NCBI GenBank assembly: GCA_932521035.1
Contig: OW051492.1
Coordinates: 10,168,001-10,232,000 of the forward strand
DNA from: Oscheius dolichura
Lineage: Eukaryota; Nematoda; Chromadorea; Rhabditida; Rhabditidae
Reading direction: 5' to 3'
Length of the DNA stretch: 64,000 nucleotides
The notes beneath the pieces were generated by a model, which was given only the letters and a program-made list of their open reading frames with translations, did no database searches and had not been told where the DNA came from. Position numbers and translations under genes: made by a program. Shown piece by piece: positions 11,808-20,143 of this stretch (within the stretch, counting starts at the first letter, position 1; every line of letters begins with the position of its first letter).

Positions 11808-12117
11808 ACCCACAACGTTTTTTGAGTAAGAGAGATGAGACCTGGGTCATTCGATGGCGCTTCTTGCGTATTGGCGGTTTATTTTTTGCTAAGCTCTGGC
11901 GCGTCACAGTGAGGAATCGACAGCAGTTTACCAGGGTTAAGCCCTTTTTCCATGGCCAGCCGGGTTCGGTCAGCCGGCGATCAGAGTGGCCAAGCTTTTC
12001 TTTTGTAGTTCTGTAAAACCAATGGGACGGGGGAGACTGTAACGCGGAGCCTCCGCCAACACAAACGGTTGGCCGGCCAAGGCGCCCCTCATAAATACTG
12101 GGCTCTTCTAGTCAGGT
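11808..12117 (+). repeat. Promoter-like duplicated block, copy 1
   Basis: Aligns with 16264-16602 over about 300 bases: both run from ACAACGTTTTTTGAG through AGTGAGGAATCGACRGC to GGGCTCTTCTAGTC. Near the right end each has an A/T box (ATAAATA at 12091 here, ATAAAA at 16581 there), followed 10-14 bases later by GGGCTCTTCTAG. Copy 2 sits about 150 bases upstream of a lectin gene; copy 1 has no intact gene downstream. It could be a duplicated promoter or a short interspersed repeat. Confidence 0.5.
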
Positions 12118-12693
12118 CATAAAATTAGTCATGGAGTGTAGAATTTATTCACATTTCACAAATCAGATTTTTTCTGGAAGGTTGAATAGAAGATTAGGTT
12201 GAAGTTCCCTTTTCAAATTGAAAGCCTTCGTCGCCTTCGAGGTCGTCCAATGTTTTAAAAAGAACTGATCTGCCGGATTCTATTACGTTTCTGATTTTTT
12301 GACTCCAACGTCTCTGCCGTCATTCTAAATAATCCTACCCTAATAATGGGCAGATGTCTGTCTGTATGACCTGTCGTCTGATGAGATAGAAGCGGAAAGT
12401 TTTGACCGTCTGACCTTATCCGACTGTCAAAGCTTATTCGACAAGAAAATAACTAGAATAGCTCTTTGGGAAGGGGAAACCGGCGCTGTCGACTGTTTTT
12501 CGATCGAGTTGTTCACCCCAGCGCCGTCGAAGACGGCCGGAGGCATACTTGTCACCAAATATTAGGAGAAGCAAGAAGAATGGTAATTGTAAGTAATTAT
12601 GGAGAAAAGAGGGCTAGTCTTAGAAAAAGACGCGAAAGTGGCAGTCGTTTACTATACAGGACAGCTGTAACGCATTGGAGAAACTCAAAACTT
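12118..12693. other. No gene recognised
   Basis: AT-rich sequence between the promoter-like block and the inverted TatD fragment. It contains no recognised motif. On the minus strand the TatD similarity ends at about 12694, and the expected next exon (GFLWKDR-type motif of TatD) is not seen. Confidence 0.5.
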
Positions 12694-13238
12694 ACTCGTT
12701 AATCCAATACAAAACCCAGCTCAACGTATTTCTTTGCTTCTTCACTGGATCCAGTAAAACAATATATAACCGCTGGAGGAAGGCGATCTCCGAATTCTGT
12801 TAATATTTCCATCATTTGTATATGAGCATCACGTTTGTGAATAAACAACGGCCGGCGCAGTTCACAAGCAGGAGCTACCTAGACGTAAAAATTAGAAAAA
12901 ATATATTATACTGCTCACTTGCTTACGAAATACCTCTTCCTGTACATCTTGAGATGAAAAATTCCGATCAAAATCAAGTTCACAGTCGCCTACAGCAACA
13001 CATGAACCTGAAATATTGACAAAAATAAAAAAAAATCGTATGAAGATATACTTGTAGAGTCCTTATTGTATCAAGAGTAGTGTCTGTAAAATCCTTTGCA
13101 TCATTAGGATGAACACCTATAATGTATTATTATACAAAGCAAGAAATATGGTTACCCGCAGTAAAATAAATAAATCCAGGTTCGGATTCAACCAGCTTTG
13201 CTACCTCTTGGCTAATTTCTTCAGAAGTACCCGTAGCG
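12694..13238 (-). pseudogene. TatD-family DNase, inverted internal/3' fragment
   Basis: Minus-strand exons of the same TatD gene as at 8387: 13238-13156 (GTSEEISQEVAKLVESEPGF), 13116-13052 (VHPNDAKDFTD), 13007-12919 (CVAVGDCELDFDRNFS), 12878-12694 (PLFIHKRDAHIQMMEI, AVIYCFTGSSEEAKKY). The first exon and half of the second are missing, replaced by unrelated sequence at 13239. The join at 13052/13007 is out of phase by one base. At the end VELGFVLD meets a stop where the family reads GFxIGLTG; one extra T would restore that frame. Non-functional as it stands. Confidence 0.75.
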
Positions 13239-13299
13239 AAATTTCATAAATTGCGTTACAGAGCTTGTCGCTTTGAACTTTTAGTATGCAGTCTTCAAA

Positions 13300-13712
13300 A
13301 TAAACATTCTTTGGATTTCGCGCATACAAAAATGACACGTAGCTTCGTTGTGCTGATCTTCCTTCTGCAAAAATTAGCTAGAAGAGCATTTGCTTTTCAA
13401 AACGTTCTTTCGCGACTAGTTTTCAACATATCTTAGCGACATATTGTAAGCTCATAAAGAAAACATGAGAGGAGAAAAAAGGACACACATATTTGTAAAT
13501 ATGATTACAAGATGAGCTGATAAAGAAGAAGACTTGTTACATATACATATATCATTCTCTTTGGTTTATCATAAACCGTTTATGTGTGCTCACCCTTCCT
13601 TTTAAAAAAAGATAATCTCTAATGATTTACACTATACTAAAGTCGAAAAGCGCTCAGATATAAGAATCACATGAGTTCTTTAACAAGTGACACTCTACAG
13701 AGACTTCAGCTT
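13300..13712. repeat. Right arm of the inverted duplication
   Basis: Reverse complement of about 7465-7915. Shared landmarks are the GTGTGCTCACCCTTCC block, the AAGAAGAAGACTTGTTACAT block and GACACTCTACAGAGACTTCA. Together with the two TatD fragments it shows that roughly 0.6-1.2 kb was copied in inverse orientation about 5 kb away. Confidence 0.75.
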
Positions 13713-14109
13713 AAAGGTGCACGGCCACACTTACATTGCCCACAGGATTGTGGGTCCCGACAAGCTGTCTCAATGCATATTACGGATTCTGCCAACTACC
13801 CTTGTGCACTAGTGCATTTTTCTGCGAGAGAAACGCCGGAACGTTTCCGCCAGTTCTTCCCTGGTTGTTACGCTTCATATTGGGAAAATAACTTCAATGA
13901 ATAAATGACATCGGACGACTAACATAGTTTTTGATTTGTTAATTGGGAGCAGGGGGTGGTTGGAAGGCTGATTCGAAACCAATTGTTTCGGATGTCATAA
14001 TTCCTTTCTCCCCCTTCTCGTTATCCTGTCCTTCCAACTGTCTTCGTTGATACCTTCTAATTTCAAATCGAAGCATTGATTTCCTGGACATTGTTAGTCA
14101 GCTTCCCTA

Positions 14110-14142
14110 CTTATCAGCAAATAGACCCCGAGTTCTGATAAG
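14110..14142 (+). promoter_or_regulatory. Paired GATA-factor sites upstream of the VWA/lectin gene
   Basis: CTTATCA (14110-14116) and TGATAAG (14136-14142) form an inverted pair 31-63 bases before the ATG at 14173. TGATAA is the core bound by the intestinal GATA factor ELT-2 in C. elegans, which drives many lectin genes. The same pair occurs at 20081-20113, and single or double TGATAA sites precede the lectin genes at 16752 and 18461. Function is inferred. Confidence 0.45.
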
Positions 14143-14172
14143 CCCGCACAATAGCAGTCGCCTTGCCTGAAG

Positions 14173-16097
14173 ATGCCCAGCCAGCTGTTCTGGCTGTTCT
14201 TTTGCTATTCGCTGGTGCTTGGACAATATGGCCCGCCGTTTCAAGGGCCCCAATGCCAGTAAGGCCCGCTTTATCCCCCTTCAACCCGTTTGTCAGATGC
14301 AATACGGAAACAGCTTGGCTGGATGTGGTTGTCCTCATAGAAGCGACAACTCTTAACAGATATTCTGAATTCTGCGCGTCGGCCGGAAGCGGGCTCGGCT
14401 GGTTTAATGTAAAGACAATAGGCTATGCCGATAGTGTGAGTAGCTTTTATGAGCATCTGGGATCTCTTACAGGGATCTCATGCAGAATTGGGGTCCAATC
14501 AAAAAATAGGGGTCCAATGGAAAAACAAGGGGACCGTGGAGAAATAGGGATCCAATGACTTGGTCGGCGCGGTCTACCCTGAATTTCTCTTCACAAAATG
14601 GATGTCCCCAAAGATGGTACATATGCTTCGAAAACTCTTAAACTACAGTAACTCTAAACTCCGTAACAGGCTTCTGGGAGCAGAACAAGCGTGGCCCCAA
14701 AAAAACCTCTCATACCATCAGTTAGAGAAGAATTTTATCCAATTTTCAGAACTTGACAACCCATGTTGGAATAGTCCTTTATTCTGACAACGCCGAGGTT
14801 AACGCTCCTCTAGGAACTGCAACACAGGATGATTTTGGCAATGTTGGCTTCGGTCCAGGACTGGCTAAGGTCAGCAACGGGACGACCACGAACCTTGCCG
14901 CTGGACTGAAATTAGCCGTGGAGCAGTTCAGCGGCCCGGGGAGACGACCCAACGCCCCCAAAATCATCCTTCTGATGTCCAGTTTCTATAATCCGGAAGG
15001 AGTTGACTCCCCCGTGGGCATTGCTGGAGATTTCAGAGCCAGTGGAGGAATAATCATCAATTACAGTAATCCACTCTTTAAAAATTAAATGATCTTTAAG
15101 AATACACTGGATTCTATGGTGATGATAGTCGAGTAATCCAACAACTAGCCTCTCCAGGCTTCCTAATGAGCAATGCCGATGGAATGAACGGAATGGCGAT
15201 TACCGACGCATTGTGCCAAGGTGATACTTTTCTTAAAGGGACTGTTAGGGACCTTGTTTGGTTACGGTAGGCGCGCCATCAAAATTTCACGAATTCGTAA
15301 TATTTTTACGGAATATGTCACCATAGACGTTCAGAAAATGTCAAAAACGAGAAAAAATTCAAAAATTCGTGTTCCGCCAAAGCGTGCCAAAGGCGGAGGA
15401 CGCTAGTTAGTTCAGTCGCTGCGGGACCCGCTTCCGGAAAAAAGGTCTGACAGTCCCTTTAAATATCTGAAATTCTTCTTTTAGCTAACTGCTTCTGTCC
15501 ACCAGGATATTCATCATATGAAACGAATATAAGAGGTCTTCCAGTAGCAGGTAACGTTTTACAGTGTTTCTTTTATAGAGATTAGGGCACACCACAGTTA
15601 GACAGGCAACACGGCGTGTGAACTGTGGCACAGCGGCGAAACGACTTAATAAGTTGACTGTCTAACTGTGGCCCCCCTCTTCATTTATAGGGTGTTATTC
15701 CCCGGTCACTACTCATTCAACCTACGAAAGAGCCAGTCAAATCTGCCGAGAGCAAGGAGGAATTGTTGCCACGGGCGAAGACAGACCCAAGATGACTTAC
15801 CTCAATAATCTGCTCTCTGGCCACTTGGCTCCTCCAGTACCTCATCGCTTCTTCATCGGGCTGACTCGAGTTGGGACCAGCAACAATTGGACCTGGTCCG
15901 ATGGAATTCCCATGAAAAGCCCCCAATGGCGCTGTTCTTTGTGTGAAATTTCCCCATTGATTTCCTGTGCCACTGGCCAAGTTAGTATTGTGTACAGTAG
16001 TCAGCCCGACGGATTCTGGCTGCCAACGGAATGCCCGATGGTTTATCCGTTCGTTTGTGAGGTTCCACCCTGTGATTCTGTTAATTACTGCCCTTGA
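14173..16097 (+). CDS. Secreted VWA plus C-type lectin protein, copy 1
   Basis: Six exons keep frame: 14173-14258, 14297-14435, 14750-15065, 15101-15220, 15485-15550, 15691-16097, giving about 377 residues. The first exon is a signal peptide (MPSQLFWLFFCYSLVLGQYG). Exons 2-4 form a VWA domain (strands DVVVLIEATT, VGIVLYSD, PKIILLMSSF); the metal-binding DxSxS is degenerate (IEATT), so ion-dependent adhesion is doubtful. Exon 5 is a Cys linker (NCFCPPGYSS). Exon 6 is a C-type-lectin-like domain (FFIGLTRVGTSNNWTWSDG; end VYPFVCE) without a QPD/EPN sugar motif. Related VWA/CLEC proteins in worms are secreted, gut-expressed immune effectors. Intron 2 is longer than in the other copy and has lost one C just before its acceptor, with no effect if spliced as modelled. 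Confidence 0.75.
15233..15462. repeat. TTAA-flanked inverted-repeat element in intron
   Basis: Begins TTAAAGGGACTGTTAGGGAC and ends TGACAGTCCCTTTAA, inside the fourth intron of the lectin gene. The same element, about 27 bases shorter, is at 21030-21232 in the duplicated gene, so insertion predates the duplication. No coding capacity; a piggyBac-like MITE is the simplest reading because of the TTAA ends. Confidence 0.65.
15591..15674. repeat. Paired GCCACAGTT unit in intron
   Basis: One full unit (ACCACAGTTAGACAGG, then ACACGGCGTGTGAACTGTGG) followed by an inverted half-unit (GACTGTCTAACTGTGGCC). It lies in the fifth intron, directly upstream of the lectin-domain exon. The corresponding element is at 21361-21438 in the duplicate. 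Confidence 0.7.
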
Positions 16098-16263
16098 ATA
16101 TTAACTGTTCTACTTTTTTTAAATAAAAAAGTGCCTTATGTAACAGTACGTTTGTTTGTGCTCGGGAGTCGAGAGTAAGCTCATTCGAACCGATAATTTT
16201 TGCTCAGCATCGCTTGCTATCTTAAAAAATTTGGGAGTGAAGGCGTGAGGAGGAATGGAGCGT

Positions 16264-16602
16264 CAAAGTTTCTAAAAATGACACAACGTTTTTTGAGCTA
16301 GCGAGATGAGACTGGAGTCATTCGATGACGCTTGTCGCCTTCTCCCAGCTGAATCTTTTTTTGAATTCTCAAAGTGCCACAGTGAGGAATCGACGGCACT
16401 TTACCAAAGTTAAGCCTTTTCCTATAAGCGGCCTGCTTCGGTCAGCCAACGGTCAAAAATGGTTTCGCTTTTCGTTTTGTCAAAGCCGGATCTTGACTGT
16501 CCCGATTTTGAAGGAAGGGCCCGCGCGGGACCTTGGCCAATACACAACAGGGGCGTCCGGCGGCCCGGCGGGCCCCTTCAATAAAACCGGGCTCTTCTAG
16601 TC
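16264..16602 (+). repeat. Promoter-like duplicated block, copy 2
   Basis: Counterpart of 11808-12117. It ends with ATAAAA (16581) and GGGCTCTTCTAGTC, about 150 bases before the start of the double-lectin gene. A separate TATAAAC lies closer to that gene (16721), so whether this block drives the lectin gene is open. Confidence 0.5.
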
Positions 16603-16697
16603 TCAAGATAAACAATGAAGAATAACCTAGTACTATTTCTTGGGTGTAACGATCATAAAACCACTGCACACAGTCGGCCTATTCTTGAATTTATGGT

Positions 16698-16727
16698 TGA
16701 TAAGAGGTATAATTGCTACCTATAAAC
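16698..16727 (+). promoter_or_regulatory. TGATAAG site and TATA box of the double-lectin gene
   Basis: TGATAAG at 16698-16704 and TATAAAC at 16721-16727, 25-54 bases upstream of the ATG at 16752. The spacing fits a compact GATA-dependent promoter like those of its neighbours. Confidence 0.45.
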
Positions 16728-16751
16728 GGCTATCATCAGCCCATTTGTCCC

Positions 16752-17819
16752 ATGTTGCTTGCCTTCATCTTCTTGCTGTTCAAGTTCTCTTTAGCTTCGG
16801 CAGAAAACTGCCCAGCGGGAGGTGTCTTCGAAGCCACTTTCAACAAGTAATTCGTTTTAAATTTATTATAAAAATTGCACATGAGATGTTACATTTACTA
16901 CGATCAGCCGGCCGTCTTCCTGGAAGCTGAATCGACATGTCGCTCTATTGGAGCAAACTTGGCAGAAATCAGAAACGGTTTTGAGAATACATTCGTAGCC
17001 GGGAAGTGTCTAATTAAGCTAAAAAAATTGAATTATTTTCAGAACTTGTTATCACGCTCAAACATGATGCGACCTCTTCTGCCTATTGGATCGGGGCGAA
17101 CCTTCTCTTGTCCCCCAGGTGGACCTGGACGACAAATGAATCAACGCTGTACACAAACTGGGCAGCGGACCAACCCCCAGACCCGAGCAATTCTGACTGT
17201 GCCAGTGTGACCACCGACGGCACCAATCTCTGGAAGAAGGCGCTATGCTACTCTGCTCTCTCGTTTGTGTGTACTGTAACCCCAACGAGTGCTCCTGTTA
17301 CAGCGCCCCCAAGTAAACAGTTTTAATAGTCGTACTATCGCGTTTTTCAGATAATTCCCCTTGTGACCCAGGGTACATTCACTATGAAGATCAGTGCTTC
17401 AAAGTTAGTTGCATGTTAATTATTCCGTACCCGTTATATAATTCCAGCTATTCACTGGTATTGTCAACAGATTGAACTACTACGCCGCCGACCAATTCTG
17501 TCGAGATCAAAGCGCCACTTTGCCAAAAATTACTTCTCTTGGGATGCAAAATTTCGTCGTGGGACTAATTTTTGACGAGCAGGTGGATATTTGGCTCGGA
17601 CTGACATGCTATGGGACTAATGGAAACAGTAACTGCTTGTGGTGGGACTACAGTCAGCCCACTTACACTAACTACTGGCCTGGGAATCCTCAGGGCCCAT
17701 ACCCAGTATCCCTCATGGTCGCTAATGGTCTGTGGCAAAGTAATTGGGATTTTCGACCGTTGGTGAATGCTGCTGTTTGCCAAAAACCTGCACGGAACGT
17801 GACAATGAACTATGTATAG
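16752..17819 (+). CDS. Secreted double C-type lectin protein
   Basis: Exons 16752-16846, 16886-17005, 17043-17312, 17351-17403 and 17448-17819. The first exon is a signal peptide (MLLAFIFLLFKFSLASA). Lectin domain 1 runs CYIYYDQPAVFLEAESTC, NLAEIRNGFENTFVAG, YWIGANLL, WTWTT, YTNWAADQPPDPS and ends FVC; it has QPP where a sugar-binding domain would have QPD or EPN. A short linker (SPCDPGYIHYEDQCF) leads to domain 2 (FCRDQSATLPKITS, WLGLTCYG, AVCQKP). The junction 17005/17043 has GT and AG sites but leaves the frame one base off. The paralogue at 18461 has the same offset, so either splicing is unusual or both are damaged. Secretion and carbohydrate or pathogen contact are inferred from the family. 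Confidence 0.65.
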
Positions 17820-18059
17820 AAAATGGTACCTCAAACCATTGTTACAAATTCAGAATAAAATTGTTACAGAACTTGTGGTGTATCAGAATTTATGATCTTT
17901 TTATCTTGCAAATATGGGGTATCTTTTGTAGGGAATGTTCAAATTCTTTGATTGGGCAAAAAAACTGAACTGTGGTTCGCTTTAAATTTTTATTAGATCA
18001 GAGTATCTTTGCATCTTGTCCTGCATCTGGTTTATCATCTCCTAGAGTTCAGGGTCCGC

Positions 18060-18373
18060 CGAGAATAACAGATGATATCACTGTTGACTGTAAACCGACG
18101 TGGCGTCGGAGGCGTTAATAACTCTTCGAATACGGGAGGTATTCGACATGATCATGTTTGACGTGAGATATCCCCTTCTTCTTCTCTTACAACCCTTTTC
18201 AGTCTTCTGTAAGAAATCTCGTAGGAGTTGAAAGCAGTAACGAGATTACGGTACCGGAATTGATAGAATTGGCAGAAAAACTCAAGGAGAGCATCGACTT
18301 GAAGAAGTTAGAGATTCATTTTGTGAAACTCAGGAAAGTACTCACCATAGTCAGCTCCTCTTCGAGCTTATAA
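18060..18373 (+). CDS. Unrecognised coding-like segment
   Basis: After a TTTTCAG at about 18202 an open frame reads SSVRNLVGVESSNEITVPEL, continues IELAEKLKESIDLKKLEIHF and ends at a TAA near 18373. Upstream, VGGVNNSSNTGGIRHDH can be joined in phase with a donor after CAT. The composition is protein-like, but no start, family or expression signal is evident. It may be an exon remnant of another gene between the two lectin genes. Confidence 0.3.
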
Positions 18374-18427
18374 CGTTATCAGTGAATCGAAAGGGGTTGC
18401 TAAACTTTTGTGTGTAGTGAGTGTAGT

Positions 18428-18456
18428 TGATAAGCGACAGCTTTGCTAGTGATAAA
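18428..18456 (+). promoter_or_regulatory. Two TGATAA sites upstream of the second double-lectin locus
   Basis: TGATAAG at 18428-18434 and TGATAAA at 18450-18456, within 35 bases of the first ATG (18461). Same motif as the other lectin promoters in the window. Confidence 0.4.
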
Positions 18457-18460
18457 CGGG

Positions 18461-19507
18461 ATGAATTCTTACCTCTGTTCATTTCTGCGACGTCGTCCAT
18501 ATTTTTCTTCTTGGTTCTTTACCTTCCTCTCGCTTTTGCTGGGACTTGTCCTCACGGCGGCGTCTTCAACCCAAATTTCAACATGTGACTACTTATTGTT
18601 AGATCTAATTAGTGTTAGATGTTACATTTACTATAACCAACCGGATATCTTCTTGGCTGCTGAGTCCATCTGCCGCTCCATAGGAGGAAATTTGGCAGAA
18701 ATAAGAAATGGATTTGAGAACACTTTTGTAGCCGGGAGGTGTTTCAGCAACTAAAAAATGAACCTCTTTACAGGAATTGTTTATAATTTCAACAATGACA
18801 CAAGCTCTTCCGCGTACTGGGTTGGAGCAAATCTACTCATGGCTCTCAGATGGACCTGGACGACAAATGACATAGCGGTGTATACCAACTGGGCTGCCGA
18901 TCAGCCGGCCGATCCGAGCATTTTCCAATGTGCCAGTGTTAGAGAGGATACATATCTGTGGAACAAGGAGTTATGTTCCTCTGTCCAGCCATTTGTATAC
19001 TCTGCAAACCCGAGCAATGACCCGGCTCCAGGTGATCAGTCTGTCAGTAGCCATAGAACCACGTTTTAGATAACTCTCCATCTGATCAGGGATATACCCA
19101 GTATGAGAACCAGTGCTTCAAAGACGGTTTATTTATCTGGCAGGCTTATCTATTTTATTCCAGTTATTCAAAGATTTCCTGAGCCCAATGAACTACTACG
19201 ACAGCAGCGCATTCTGCCGAGTTCGCGAAAATGCTACACTGGCAAAAATAACCTCTGTTAGAATGCAAGATTTCCTTCACGGCTTTATGTATAACCACGG
19301 CTCTGATATGTGGTTGGGATTAGGATGCTATCGAACAGATGCTCACAGCTGCTGGTGGTGGGACGGTAGTTCTCCGACTTATATAAACTGGAAGTCTGGA
19401 AGTTCTTGGGGCGCGCATCCGGTATTGATGCCATTAACGGTCAGTGGTACACTGAAGCCCCGCTTGGCAAAGTTGTCGTTTGTGAAAAGCCTACGCCGAA
19501 CATATAA
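18461..19507 (+). pseudogene. Double C-type lectin gene, decayed copy
   Basis: Paralogue of the gene at 16752: exons about 18500-18584, 18619-18738, 18774-19031, 19070-19122, 19164-19507. Domain 1 (CYIYYNQPDIFLAAESICRS, YWVGANLLMALRWTWTT, YTNWAADQPADPS) and domain 2 (FCRVRENATLAKITS, MWLGLGCY, CWWWDG) are clear. Four lesions: the frame reading FLVLYLPLAFAGTCPHGGVF has ATA where the paralogue starts with ATG; the 18738/18774 junction is one base out of phase; the donor after CFK is GACGGT instead of GTTAGT; and a 1-base shift near 19423 moves the conserved end (GQWYTEAPLGKVVVCEKP) to another frame. A hydrophobic alternative start at 18461 exists but does not lead into the lectin frame. Confidence 0.65.
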
Positions 19508-19513
19508 TTGACA

Positions 19514-19765
19514 TCAAGGTTGTTTTGCCTTTTTAGTGGTTATTTTGCAGTATATTGTAATGTTCATTATGTTCCTGAGGTTGTCACCATTCATAAAGAA
19601 ACAAAAAAAAACAAAGGAATCAATAGTAAAGATAAGAAGTAGATAAATGAACATGAAAGCCATGAAAGAAGCGGAGATGGCCAACAGGGCGAGACGTTTC
19701 CTCTGTCCGAGGGTGGCTTTGGTCAAATGGCGTTGGACGGGGGCCTCCGACGAGTTACAGTACAC
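19514..19765 (-). CDS. Short minus-strand frame with a membrane segment
   Basis: Open minus-strand frame containing EAPVQRHLTKATLGQRKRL followed by a strongly hydrophobic stretch (LLAISASFMAFMFIYLLLIF). It could be the last exon of a membrane protein caught between duplication breakpoints. No start, acceptor or family recognised. It may be chance. Confidence 0.25.
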   Translation of the reverse strand: MYCNSSEAPVQRHLTKATLGQRKRLALLAISASFMAFMFIYLLLIFTIDSFVFFCFFMNGDNLRNIMNITIYCKITTKKAKQP

Positions 19766-19862
19766 TAGTCAGCCCGACGGATTCTGGCTTCCAGCTGGTT
19801 TATCCTTTCGTTTGTGAGGTTCCTCCCTGTGATTCTGTTAATTACTGCCCTTGAATATTAGA
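19755..19862 (+). pseudogene. 3' end fragment of a third VWA/lectin copy
   Basis: Repeats the last about 100 bases of the gene at 14173 (AGTCAGCCCGACGGATTCTG through CTGTTAATTACTGCCCTTGA), with an internal deletion that removes the TECPM codons and shifts frame. It lies immediately before the second duplication copy, so it marks a duplication breakpoint. Confidence 0.75.
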
Positions 19863-20080
19863 TAAACTTCAATGAATAAATGACATCAGACGACTAACAT
19901 AGTTTTTGATTTGTTAATTGGGGGCAGGGGGTGGTTGGAAGGCTGATTCGAAACTAATTGTTTCGGATGTCACAATTCCCCCTTCTCGTTATCCTGTCCT
20001 TCCAACTGTCTTCGTTGAGACCTTCTTCTAATTTCAAATCGAAGCATTGATTTCCTGGACATTGTTAGTCAGCTTCCCTA

Positions 20081-20113
20081 CTTATCAGCAAATAGACCCC
20101 GAGTTCTGATAAG
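20081..20113 (+). promoter_or_regulatory. Paired GATA-factor sites, duplicate
   Basis: CTTATCA (20081-20087) and TGATAAG (20107-20113) upstream of the ATG at 20144, identical in spacing to those at 14110-14142. Confidence 0.45.
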
Positions 20114-20143
20114 CCCGCACAATAGCAGTCGCCTTGCCTGAAG

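Larger units (their letters stand above)
13886..16110 (+). repeat. Segmental duplication, copy 1
   Basis: Nearly identical to about 19864-21890, offset about 5.97 kb, from CTTCAATGAATAAATGACAT to just past the stop codon of the lectin gene. The last 101 codons are identical in the two copies. Both copies also share a TTAA element and a GCCACAGTT hairpin in the same introns. The main difference is an unmatched stretch in the second intron (14436-14749 here, 20407-20546 there). Confidence 0.85.

Noticed and set aside
19514-19765. Confident membrane-protein gene on the minus strand
   Set aside because: Only one hydrophobic frame without start, acceptor or relatives; listed at low confidence instead.
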